A stretch of 64,000 nt of DNA from Astragalus membranaceus (Eukaryota; Streptophyta; Magnoliopsida; Fabales; Fabaceae). Position 1 is the stretch's first letter, and the number at the start of each line of letters is the position of its first letter. Location of the stretch: positions 69,515,521 to 69,579,520 of the forward strand of contig CM076847.1 in assembly GCA_039519185.1 (NCBI GenBank). The letters run 5' to 3'. The position numbers and the translations under genes were made by a program. Positions 34,975 to 45,355 of this stretch are shown here, piece by piece. The notes under the pieces were generated by a model. That model did no database searches. It saw nothing but the letters and a program-made list of their open reading frames with translations, and was not told the origin of the DNA.

Positions 34975-35615
34975 ATGAGCATGTGAGTGCATGAGCACGT
35001 AAGAAAATAAAAGAGTGCATGAGCACGTAAGAAAATTAAATGATGCATGAGCATGTGAGTGCATGAGCATGAAAGGAAATAAAAGAGTGCACGAGCACGT
35101 GAGCAAAAAAACATAGTGCACGAAAACGTGAGCAAAAAACATAGTGCACGAGCACGTGAGCAAAAAAACATAGTGCACGAGCTCGTGAGAAAATAAAATA
35201 GTGCATGAGCACGTAAGAAAATAAAAGAGTGCATGAGCACGTAAGAAAATTAAAAGATGCATGAGCATGTGAGTGCATGAGCATGAAAGGAAATAAAAGA
35301 GTGCACGAGCACGTGAGCAAAAAAACATAGTGCACGAGCACGTGAGCAAAAAACATAGTGCACGAAAACGTGAGCAAAAAACATAGTGCATGAGCACGTG
35401 AGCAAAAAAAACATAGTGCACGAGCTCGTGAGAAAATAAAATAGTGCACGAGCACGTGAGCAAAAACCATAGTGCACGAGCATGTGAGCAAAAAAACATA
35501 GTGCACGAGCACGTGAGAAAATAAAATAGTGCACGAGCACGTGAGCAAATAACATAGTGCGCGAGCACGTGAGAAAATCAAATGATGCATGAGCGTGAGA
35601 GGAAATAAAGTAATG
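34975..35615 (+). repeat. ~28-31-bp minisatellite with higher-order structure (array b)
   Basis: About 20 units of GTGCACGAGCACGTGAGC plus an A-rich tail (AAAAAACATA, or AAATAAAAGA in variants). Unit types recur in blocks, for example the series from about 35085 recurs from about 35300, indicating higher-order duplication. All three minus-strand frames are open because the unit lacks stops; they are not genes. Confidence 0.9.
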
Positions 35616-36037
35616 CGTGAAGTGATCGTGTCATTCTGCTCGCCCTCACACTCTCCCTCGCTCGCCCTCACACTCTCCTATGCTCGCCCCCTAGGTGCAT
35701 TGTAATCGGCCAAGAGGAAAAGAAAATGTGGTGTTGTTCGCCCATACTCACCATCAATCACCTCGATCAAGGTAAGTCAGCAAAAAAATATCAATAGACA
35801 AGCAGGATAATTGCTGTGATCCTCTGACAAAATTAGCAGACCCGACGACGGCACGATCCGTAAGGGCAACCTAACCTACGAGGGCATCCTAAACGACAAC
35901 GTCAAGTCAAGACCATCCCCTAGGATAATCTCGACTTGGGGGGCAACAGTGGAACCAGGTCAATATCCACCAGAGGCACCACCGAGAATCGCCATCGAGG
36001 AGATCCCCCGACCGACGCAGGTCAATATCGAACTTTG

Positions 36038-36440
36038 CCACGAGGCACGAAGCGACTTTAAACGTGTCGCAACCTCTGATGGGCGAGTTATATTCAGACA
36101 GACCGTGTTCTGATAAACTGCCCCCAGAGTCCCACGAGGCGCGAAGCGACTTAAACGTGTCGCAACCTCTGATGGGCGAGTTAAATTCAGACCGAGTTCT
36201 GATAAACTGCCCCCAGAGTCCCACGAGGTGCGAAGTGACTTTAAACATGTCACAACCTCTGATGGGCGAGTTAAATTCAGACCGAGTTTTGATAAACTAC
36301 CCCCAGAGTGTACACTGCCACGAGGCGCGAAGCGACTTTAAACGTGTCGCAACCTCTGATGGGCGAGTTAAATTTAGACCGAGTTCTGATAAACTGCCCC
36401 CGGAATTAACTTTTCCACGGGGCACGAAGCGATATATCGC
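36038..36440 (+). repeat. 89-97-bp tandem repeat (array c)
   Basis: Units start with CCACGAGGCGCGAAGCGAC at 36038, 36132, 36221, 36318 and 36415 (last one partial). Each contains GTGTCGCAACCTCTGATGGG and GATAAACTGCCCCCAGAG. A single diverged unit recurs at about 37575-37650. Confidence 0.92.
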
Positions 36441-36694
36441 AAGGCAATGAGATCATACATACAGATGTGCAAGGCAATGACTTGCGCCTGAGGCCAGGAA
36501 GGCGCCTAAGAGGGCGCCAACATCAGGACTTTGTACCTTAACACAAGACGCCCAGGAGGGTGCCAACATCAGGAGGCATGGCACAAGGCGCCCATGAGGG
36601 CACCAACTTCGAAACACAGCCATTTGCCACGAAGCGATATGAAGTTGTATATTCAGGTGCCCGAGGCCATCCAACACGTGCCATCCAACGTATA

Positions 36695-37060
36695 GGCACC
36701 CATGAGGGCACCAAACTTTGTCTCGCAAAATCTGCTCCACGAGGAGACACCCGACGTGAAGGCACCCATGAGGGCACCCAAACCTTGTCTCGCAAAATCT
36801 GCTCTACGAGGAGACACCCGACGTATAGGCACCCATGAGGGCACCAAACCTTGTCTCGCAAAATTTGCTCCACGAGGAGACACCCGACGTGAAGGCACCC
36901 ATGAGGGCACCCAAACCTTGTCTCGCAAAATCTGCTCCACGAGGAGACACCCGACGGATAGGCACCCATGAGGGCACCAAACCTTGTCTCACAAAACCTG
37001 CTCCACTAGGAGACACCCGGCGTATAGGCGCCCAAGGCACCCATGAGGGCGCCTGGCAGG
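36695..37060 (+). repeat. 66/67-bp tandem repeat forming a 133-bp dimer (array d)
   Basis: GGCACCCATGAGGGCACC recurs at 36695, 36761, 36828, 36894 and 36961, followed each time by AAACCTTGTCTCGCAAAATC and CACGAGGAGACACCCGACG. Units alternate between GTATAGGC and GTGAAGGC starts, so the true period is a 133-bp dimer. A GC-variant follows at 37028. Confidence 0.93.
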
Positions 37061-37489
37061 GCGCCAAGGTCAAAGCACTAAGGCAGCGCCCATGAGGGCG
37101 CCTGGCAGGACACCAATGTTGGAGCACAAAGCGCCCATGAGGTTCAAAACACAGCCCTTTGCCACAAAGCGATATGAAATTGTATATTCAGGTGCGCAAG
37201 GCAAGAAGGTATGCACGAGGCCATCCAACGCGTGCAAGGCAAGAATGTGTGCCCGAGGCCATCCAACGCATGTCAATTATAAACATAAGAAATAAGCTAG
37301 GCAAAGAAGAAACATAGACGTTTCAAAAGGTAACATAAATATCAGTGGAGACAGCAACGCTCCATTAAGCAAGATACATAACGAAATTCGACAAGTCAAT
37401 GAAAAATTACACGATTAAAGCAACTAGACTGAAAGAAATAATCAGGGGGCAACGACATTGAAGTCAACCCCAAGAGGCGGTAGCCAAGG

Positions 37490-38440
37490 CAAAGCGACAA
37501 GGCGCCCATGAGGGCGCCAGACCCTACCCCTACGGGCGGCACCCAGGCTGGCAAGGCAGGATGCCATGGCAACATCAGATGGGCGAGTTATTATTTAGAT
37601 TGATTCTGATAAACTGCCCCCAGAGTTAACATTGCCATGAGGCGATATGAGATTATACATTTAGATGCGCAAGGCGATGACCAGCGCCCGAGGCCACCCA
37701 ACGCGTGCCACTTACAATTATAAGGAACAAGCTAGATAAAGAGGAAGCTTGGATGTTTCAAAATGCAAATTAAAAGAGCAGGGGGCAATGACATCGAAGT
37801 CAACCTCGTTGGTTCGGTATGTGACAAGCCTCCCAGCCAGAACCTCTTGATCAAATTAAAAGATCATGGAGATGTCAAACAGATAATGGTGAAGACGGAA
37901 GAAGCAATTCCCCTCGGCACCAAGCAAGCCCTGAAATTTCATCAAGAAGAAAAGCAGGCTAAGAGACAGGATGAGCAACAAAAAAGCATAGTGCCAAGCA
38001 CACGTCCACACAAGCCGGCACCCAAGAGGGCGCCTGGCAGGGAAGCAACCAGCACCCATGAGGGCGCCTGGCAAAGAAGCAACCAGCGCCCATGAGGGCG
38101 CCTGGTAGGGCGCCAAGCACCAAGGCAGCGCCCATGAGGGCGCCTCGCAGGGCGCCAACGATGAAGCAAGCAGTGCCCATGAGGGCGCCAAACACCAAGG
38201 CAGCACCCATGAGGGCGCCTGGCAGGGCGCCAATGATGAAGCAAGGGGGCAGCCAGCACTGTGCAACGAGGCGTCCAAGGCACCTATGAGGGCACCCAAC
38301 CTTGTCTCGCAAAATCCTGCTCCACGAGGAGACACCCAGCGTACGCACGCACCGAACAAGCATCCAGCAAGGCGCCCAGGAGGGCCCCAACAGTAGAACG
38401 TAGCACTTGACACAAGGCGCCCAAGAGGGCGCCAACATCA
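37490..38440 (+). repeat. Dispersed and clustered GGCGCC hairpin words (array e)
   Basis: GCGCCCATGAGGGCGCC or close variants near 37500, 38046, 38085, 38127, 38172, 38203, 38280, 38365 and 38415, often followed by TGGCAGGGCGCC. The densest part is 38020-38240. Between 37520 and 38020 the sequence is non-repetitive and no protein is recognised. Confidence 0.82.
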
Positions 38441-38640
38441 GGATACGGCACCCTAGCTTGACGCTTGGCACAAGGATTACCCCATAGGAGGCCTGAGTCA
38501 TGGTCGCAACGAAGTGATCTTATACGACCCGACAAGACATACAGAGTAACGCATTACGGCTAAGAAAAATTTTCTCTTTTTTACTCTAGAGAGTGAAAAT
38601 GATAAAACACGGTCGTGACAAAGGCAGTGTCCCACGCGAC

Positions 38641-38717
38641 TTCACACATCCGGTAGACCGACGAAAATCCTTCAAACCAACACCATCCTCCGGATTAATC
38701 TCGGCTTGGGGGGTAAT
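38641..38717 (+). other. 3' untranslated end and polypurine tract of the LARD-like element
   Basis: CTCGGCTTGGGGGGTAAT precedes the 3' LTR; the six-G run (38708-38713) is the likely polypurine tract although four bases separate it from TGTTCTGG. Confidence 0.6.
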
Positions 38718-39103
38718 TGTTCTGGACTGGACCAAGATGTCCATTTAGCAAAACCAGGGGGTGCGTTTAGTAATTGGATATGGATCAGCCCAATCGATTT
38801 GGCCCATATCCACTACATACAAGCCCAACTAAAGCCATCACGCTTGGATGGTTCAGATCGATTCTGATAATCCGACGATCCACAGACGAGCATCGATTTC
38901 CTATAAATACCGGCTCGCATAGCCATTTATACGGTACAAACTCTTCCCTTGCAAATTCACTAGCTTATTCTCATACTGACTTGAGCGTCGGAGTGGCTTT
39001 GCAGGTACCCCCCCCCCCCCCCTCGGGCGCTCACTGACCTCCTGCCAGGGCAGCAAGAGACCTACCAACAGCAGTCGACCAAAATACTGCTAGGTACAGA
39101 ACA
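38718..39103 (+). repeat. 3' LTR of the LARD-like element (386 bp)
   Basis: Same as the 5' LTR with about 14 substitutions, an extra short segment (CCACTACAT) near 38812 and a long C-run (39009-39022) where the 5' LTR has ACCCCCGGGG. Confidence 0.95.
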
Positions 39104-39480
39104 CTAGAGTTTCTTGAGTATCTCTGAAATCATTGTTTGATTTATTAGACAAGGGTATACCACTAAATCCAATCATTAGGATTTGTGTGAACTTTTGTGT
39201 CAAAAAAAATAGGATTAGTGTGAATTTATATAGTATTCTCCTTCAGACTCAGAACTAGGCATTTATCTTTGCGAGATAGGGAAAAAATGAGTTACGAAAC
39301 TTTGTTTAAATAAGCCATAGTTGTTATTTCTTTGATTTGAGTTAGTTGAAGCGAGAATATTGGTTGATTTTCTGGTCTCGATTGTGGTAAGTCGAGTACG
39401 GACTTATTGTTTCCCCGACCAAGAATAAATGCCTAACTCTCCATTACTTTTGACTTCAACAAACTCAATTATAAATATTA

Positions 39481-39771
39481 CTCCCTCAGTCTCATTTTAA
39501 GTGTCCCGTTTGCTATTTTTCTGTCTCAAATTATCTGTCACTTTAGAATCCCAATACAACATTTATTATTTCTTTCCAACAATACCACTACTTTAGAATA
39601 TCAATAATTGTGTCTTTGCTCCAATCGAGAAAAGTGAGATTACTAATGAGTTAATAGTGTAAGGGTGTTTTAGTCCTACAACATTTTTTTATCATAAAAG
39701 TTAGTATAACTAATCATTTTCTTAATACTTGTGCATAACCTTAAACGACAGATAAAATGAGATGGAGGGTG
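39481..39771. mobile_element. Stowaway-type (Tc1/mariner) MITE, 291 bp, TSD TA
   Basis: The ends CTCCCTCAGTCTCATTTT and AAAATGAGATGGAGGGTG are inverted repeats, flanked by TA at 39479-39480 and 39772-39773. No coding capacity. Confidence 0.85.
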
Positions 39772-40185
39772 TAACAATTTAACTTGACTGTATTAAAACA
39801 TCTTTTCCTAACTCTCCTTTACTTTTTTTCCTTTCTCGCAAAAATAAATGTCTACTTCTAATTCTCAAAGAGAACACACTATTTAATAGCCTATAAACTC
39901 ACAAAATTCCTACTTCAGTTTACCGTTAGACACCTGTCAATTAAATCAAACAATGATTTTGGGGGCATTCTTAAGAAACTTTGGTCTATTTCTGTGAGTT
40001 ATGCCATATACCTTGCCAAAAGGAGTAGTAATTAACCTGCCACCGGTCGGAGATGGAATCAGCTACAGTGAGAAAAAATGCAAGCATTAAGGAGATGGAA
40101 TCAGCTTGTGAAATGTCACCTACGTTCAATATATATTTTTCCCATTGTAATTATGTATGGGTACTTTATATTGTATACCGGCATA

Positions 40186-40188
<3 letters not shown>

Positions 40189-40257
<69 letters not shown>
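40189..40257. repeat. (TA)n microsatellite, about 34 units
   Basis: Uninterrupted TA dinucleotides over 69 bp. Confidence 0.99.
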
Positions 40258-40260
<3 letters not shown>

Positions 40261-40397
40261 GACAATATCTGGCAATATACTTGTGGTTATATTACAATGT
40301 TGACATTCTGGATTGGGTACTTTATTTGTAAAATGTTCTTGTATTTATAATGTTGAACTGGAAAACTGAAAAAAAATATAATTGCTATTTTAAAAAA

Positions 40398-40580
40398 AAA
40401 GATTTTAAACGTTGGTTTTTTATTAATAACCGTATTTAAAATCTTTTCATTGCGAGTTGATTTAAGCATATAAAAGGTTTATTTTACGCCAGTTGCTAAA
40501 AGAACCGGCGTGAAAAGTCCAACTTACTACACTCGTAGAAACAACTCTATAACTAGTGTAGAAAGTCCAACTTAATCTGG
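40398..40580. repeat. Cluster of three adjacent inverted repeats
   Basis: GATTTTAAACGTTGG/ATTTAAAATC (40401-40443), ACGCCAGTTGC/AACCGGCGT (40486-40515) and AAGTCCAACTTA flanking a TACACT/AGTGTA stem (40516-40577). These resemble subterminal hairpins of non-autonomous CACTA-like elements, but no terminus is seen. Confidence 0.5.
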
Positions 40581-40732
40581 GTTGTATCCCTTTACTGTAC
40601 TAGTAAATTAAACAACTGGATTACCCATGTAATCATCTAGCACATCAATGAATCCAAATCAAACATGAATCAACACATGCATTAACAATTTAACCAATCA
40701 AATATCACCCAAAATGATGAACTAATACCCAT

Positions 40733-43205
40733 TGTAACACCCCGATAAATTCTAACATGTAGAACTACCGAAATGCACTAAATGGCATACATCAGAGTAA
40801 CTTCCTGTTAATGAATATTGAACACAAACTAAAAATTTCGATAATACTTATCCAATGGTTCTCCGAACCGTACATAACTTCATCAAAATGCTTAAGTTTC
40901 ATAACTTAAGACTTATACATAATCCTGGTGTTCAATACTCAAAACATAAAGTAGCGGAAACGATTTACAACTGATACATGATCGTTATACAATCGATAAC
41001 CTAGAAACAGTAAATGGGACAAAGGTCTAAACATGCAAATCAATCTTCAACGACTCCAAGAGTCGCACCGGCTAACCGTGCTTCGTCGCCTTTGCTTTCC
41101 CCTGTTTCTCTGTAAAAACCACAAATATGAAGGGTGAGATAAACATTATCTCAGTGAGTCCTATCGAGACCCCTTACTAACTCTAGCGGTTCATTATTTC
41201 CTTCCTTTGAACTCGTGGCCCTAGTAAGCAACCACGTGGACATATATTAATTTCATGTAACTTTTATGCTCATGGCCCTTCTAAGCGACACATGAAGCAT
41301 ATCATATTTTACCTCTTGTAATTTGTAGCCCTACTAAGCAACTACGCATTACATTTCTTTTCATTTCATTATCTTAGCATAACACCTCAGCCTACCTAAT
41401 TTTAGGCACTTCTTTGGCTTCTGTGAACCCATCCCGCTATTGCTAGTGGGCGAAACCTTTTGAGTCTAGGTTTTGGGGATCATGACTTCCCCTCCCCTAG
41501 TATGCTAATCCTCTAAGGGTCTTCACCCTTAACCTCTTGTATATATTATATATATTATATATATGCATGTACCCGCATTGGGCCGTCTAGAATTCATTCA
41601 TGTACCGTCTACCCTTCCACAAGGGAAGGTATTTTACCGTGAATTAACATTTCTTACCTTGACATTTATGAATTAAAGTGTGTACACTCGCGTCTTACTA
41701 ATGTACGGTTTTTCCTTAACATTTATAACTTATGAGATTGACCATAAACTTCCTTCATTTCATGACATAAGTGTGTTTCCATTCTTGGGAAACATTGGGG
41801 AATCAATCGAAAAGGAATCGAAATCATTTGGAACAGATTAAAAAGGATTTTGAATTAGGGTAACAGAAGGATCCGCACGGTCCATGCTCCTGAGGCGCAC
41901 GACCCGTGCGTATCAACAAAAACTCAGTTTGAAAATGTTACAGGGCGCACGGTCCGTGCCACAAAGGCGCACGACCCGTGCGTGTCTTAAAATTTGAAAA
42001 GGCTGATTTGCGTAGGTCACACACGGTTCGTGCCCAGGGGCGCACGACCCGTGCTGTGTCAAAAATTCATTTTCTTGGCTACTGCGAACAAGGCGCACGA
42101 CCCGTGCCCTTGTGAGGCACGATCCGTGCGTCCTTGACAGTGGCCAGTTTTCCAGTTTCGTGTCATTTTTCCAAGTCCGTTTCGATTCCAATTTCATTCT
42201 GGTCGATATCCTACCATAACGAATATTATTCCAGGCCAGTGAAAGCGATTAAACAATCAAACAATACATATCATCAATCAACAATCTCATCAATTCGAAC
42301 CATTTACCACTAACGGTTTTTCGATAAAAACGTTTTCGTCAAATTTTCACAAAGCGGAATTCAATAATATCGTTTCAGGAAATAAAATGACTCGACATCA
42401 AAACGTCCCTAAGCGAGTATAAAACTCACCTAACGTGATGATAATCACGTAACCAACGGATCAACGGAAAGACACGGTTGGGAGTAACCTCACGAACGGT
42501 CCCGAACTCGAATCCACGCTACTCCAAACACTCCAAAAACTGAACCGATAGAGCTTGGCCCCTACCACTTCGAATTTCAGCTCCCAATCTATCCTATGAA
42601 GTTTGTTAATCACTTTGTGGCTCTCAAAACACACATGCAAGCCATATCCAGCCACTAGACTCCATTTTTGAGCTTGGAGCTTCAAAGGGATGAAAATGGT
42701 GATTTGGAGGTGGTTTGGCTGTTTGTTTAGAAAATAGGATCAATGGGAAGAAGAAGGAGAATGATGAAGGATGGTGGTTTTAGATTAAACATGCATTCAG
42801 GAATGACTTGGCTGGACTCCTCTTCCCTCCTCCTACTCCTCTCTTGCGACTCTCCTCCTTTCTCCCTCTCTTGTGCTTTCTAATTTTCAGAAATGGGAAA
42901 AAGTGGGGAGTGTGGGTGTTGACTTGGTCAGCTGAGGGGGGTTTTTGTGTGTTTACTACTTTGCCCTTTGTTCCCTTCATTCACTTATGACAAGGCCTAA
43001 AACTACTAACTTAGTCAAATTTTCAAGCACTTAGACACCAACAATTATTTATATCATTGGTACTATCTCATAGTAATTTAAATCATGCTCAATTAATCAA
43101 AATATAATAACCCTCTTGTGCTAAATATTCGATTTAGCCAAATAAACCATCTTAACCTCTTCGCTAATTTAATTTAATTAAATTAGCTAATTAGGGGATG
43201 TTACA
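40733..43205 (-). mobile_element. Solo LTR, family 2, 2473 bp, TSD CCCAT
   Basis: Ends TGTAACACCCCGATAA and GGGGATGTTACA, TSD CCCAT at 40728-40732 and 43206-43210. Closely related to 29097-31627 throughout, with the same four pairs of pseudo-palindromes (41875-42132). The repeat region 41205-41345 is diverged, with a shorter first unit. No PBS on the left side, so it is a solo LTR, not the partner of the LTR at 29097. Confidence 0.95.
41110..42429 (-). other. Candidate leader intron in solo LTR 40733-43205
   Basis: Minus strand: TTAG/GTGAGTTTTATACTCGC at 42429 and GTTTTTACAG/AGAAACAGGGG ending at 41110 (1320 nt). The donor context TAG/GTGAGT is the best splice consensus of the four LTRs. Confidence 0.4.
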
Positions 43206-43210
43206 CCCAT

Positions 43211-44322
43211 TTTCTTCAGAAAAGCGTCAAAGAACCTCAATCTACCCCTAAATCAGAACATGCATCAAATTAAGCTTCTCAACAACTCAAAATATGGCAC
43301 ATCATTCACCTAGAAGATAAAAAACGAAACATCTATTGTGGGTTTTATTGGTGCCCACTTCTAAACCCCAAAGTGAAGAACTCACCCCAAAATATGCTCA
43401 AAACTGAACTTAGGTTCTTTCCTTGGATGAGACCCACGACTTTAGCTCTACAACCCCCAACATTAGCTTCCTTTGAATCCCAAGTACCTAAAATCCAATC
43501 TCATTTTGATTTAAACATATTAGGATCAAGGGGGGGTACTACATAGATGTTGGTGGGGACATTTGGTTTTGGCTCTTTATGAATTTTCTATCAACAAACA
43601 AAGTGTAAGAATATCAAGCGAAGTGTGGAATCAGAACTAGTTAATTGGTAATCTCGTGTGAAATGCCGATGGTCGTATGGTTTAAATCTCTTTGAGACTC
43701 AAATCGGTCTAAGAACGAAGATTCTCCACTATGTGGAAGGAGAGAAATGGTACGGACAACGAAAGAAAGGAGAAAGGTAGTTTTAGGGAAGAAGAGATTC
43801 AAAAAACTTAAAAATGCGAAAAAGTAAATCCTGAGAAATTAAATTGGCTGAAAAGGTAAAAGAAAACTGTAAATTGTGAGGAAAGTAAATGTGTTGGAAG
43901 ATAAATTTAACCAAAGAGTATAATTGCATTGAAGTGTAAGAGTTTGGAAGGTATACTTGAGTCAAGTCGCTAATATATTGTGTGTGTTGAGATGCGGGGA
44001 ATTTTTCTCATGTATTCAATCCTAATTACATCTAATTAACTACTATTTATAGAAAAAAAACATGAAAATAATTGCCTACCTACGTGTGAGCCACACGTAT
44101 GATGCATGGCCGTGCCTGAGATTTTGGGTGCTCTGTGCGAAATTTGAATGTGGTGCATTATTTTTATAAGTCTTTTATATTAAAATTCGTTGTTTTAATA
44201 CAACCTCAAGTAAGATAAGTTATTATGGAATAAATATGTCAAAGTTTACATCAATTTTGAAAAGTTCAAACCAAAATTTCAATATAATTAACTATACCAA
44301 AATTTATCAACCAAACATGTAG

Positions 44323-44387
<65 letters not shown>

Positions 44388-45008
44388 CATACATACTAGA
44401 TAAAAAAAATTGGTGCCCCCAAAATTTTGGGGCCCTGTGCGGTCGCTCCTCCCGCACACCCTCATGAACCCCCCTACGATGGTTACTCACTTATTGTCGT
44501 GCTTAAGCCTATACTAACTATATTTAATAACATTTTGTGATCATCGTCGATTGTTCAACGGTCAAAATCTTGTTTTTGGTCGAAATTTTCAAAAGGCATG
44601 TAACAGGACCTCTTTAACATGATTACTGCTCTCATTGAAATAGTCTCGTCGATTTTGCCTTCTCTATCAAATTTTATGACTTGGCTGATTTAACTTGGCT
44701 TCTATAAGTGCATTTCATATTTCTGTTTTATTTATTACAAAATGCTGATTCTGGGCATCAACAATAGCTCATGCAAAAAAATCGTTTATGTTTAGCCTAA
44801 TTTTTTCAAATAATAATGTTTGCTTTAACAACTTGGTTTTCAGACAGAAATCACAGGGATGTTACAAAAGCCATTATTCTTACTATCCATCCATCCATCG
44901 TCTTTGTTCTCATACCTTTAACCATAACCGATCAACACCTAAACCCACCATTTTTGTTAGCTCTAATTATACTATAACTAGTTTGAAGCAATGTGCAAAT
45001 TCTTGAAA
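43211..45008. other. Gene-free DNA between solo LTR and gypsy element 2
   Basis: AT-rich, no coding region. It contains a (TA)n tract (44325-44383) and the direct similarity TTTTGGG..CTGTGCG at about 44125 and 44425, which may bound an unrecognised small element. Confidence 0.5.
44325..44383. repeat. (TA)n microsatellite, about 29 units
   Basis: Uninterrupted AT dinucleotides followed by three CATA units. Confidence 0.99.
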
Positions 45009-45013
45009 GATTC

Positions 45014-45291
45014 TGTTAGTGGGGCGAAAATGTGGCCCAAAAGAGAGACTAAGAAGCCCAAATGGCTGAATGGATTTATCTAGGCAATCTTTTAAGAGTC
45101 CAGTAATTTTTATCTCTTTAGTGAATTGTCCTTAAGTGGCCCACGGCCCAATTATCTGTCAGCAGCATAACCCTAGCTATATATATTGTAATGCTGCCTC
45201 TATTGAAGGATAGGAAATATGAGAAGTTGTTTTATGTTTATTTCTTCTCTTGCAACCCTAGATCTAGTGTTTAGCTTAGTGTAGTCTATCA
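45014..45291 (+). repeat. 5' LTR of gypsy element 2 (278 bp)
   Basis: TGTTAGTGGGGCG...TAGTCTATCA. The TATATATAT at 45178-45186 is the likely TATA box. It is followed by TTGGTGCTTTCATTTTG, whose TGGTGCTTTC presumably serves as primer site; the tRNA is not assigned. Confidence 0.95.
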
Positions 45292-45355
45292 TTGGTGCTT
45301 TCATTTTGTTTCTCACTGCCTCCAAAAGCTACCAACCCAACATCCAAGGATCTGG

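Larger units (their letters stand above)
32443..39103 (+). mobile_element. Large gag-pol-less LTR retrotransposon (LARD-like), 6661 bp, with GC-rich tandem arrays
   Basis: LTRs 32443-32808 and 38718-39103 start TGTTCTGG and end GTACAGAACA. Flanks TTAGA (32438-32442) and CTAGA (39104-39108) are a TSD with one mismatch. A PBS-like sequence follows the 5' LTR and a G-run precedes the 3' LTR. The LTRs differ at about 14 positions plus two length changes, the most of any pair here. The interior has no protease, RT, RNase H or integrase. A start codon at 32877 is stopped after nine codons. Instead the interior holds five tandem-array zones and at least 20 copies of a GGCGCCC-ATGA-GGGCGCC-type hairpin, plus a hAT MITE (33516-34113). 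It must use enzymes of another element; the TGGCGAC-type PBS suggests a Tat-lineage partner (inference). Confidence 0.9.
39774..40732. other. Gene-free DNA with (TA)n and hairpins
   Basis: AT-rich; holds the (TA)n tract at 40189-40257 and the hairpin cluster at 40398-40580, listed separately. It ends in the TSD CCCAT of the next solo LTR. Confidence 0.5.

Noticed and set aside
34714..35671. Long overlapping minus-strand open frames (up to 284 codons) with repeated Cys/Phe/His segments
   Set aside because: They arise because the 28-31-bp repeat unit has no stops in three frames; no start context, no domain and the repeat explains them fully.
37763..38095. 110-codon open frame as a host gene
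   Set aside because: It lies inside the LARD-like element, its second half is the GGCGCC minisatellite, and the first half matches no family I recognise.
29097..43205. The two family-2 LTRs as the pair of one 14-kb element
   Set aside because: Each has its own different 5-bp TSD on both sides and neither adjoins a PBS or polypurine tract, so they are independent solo LTRs.
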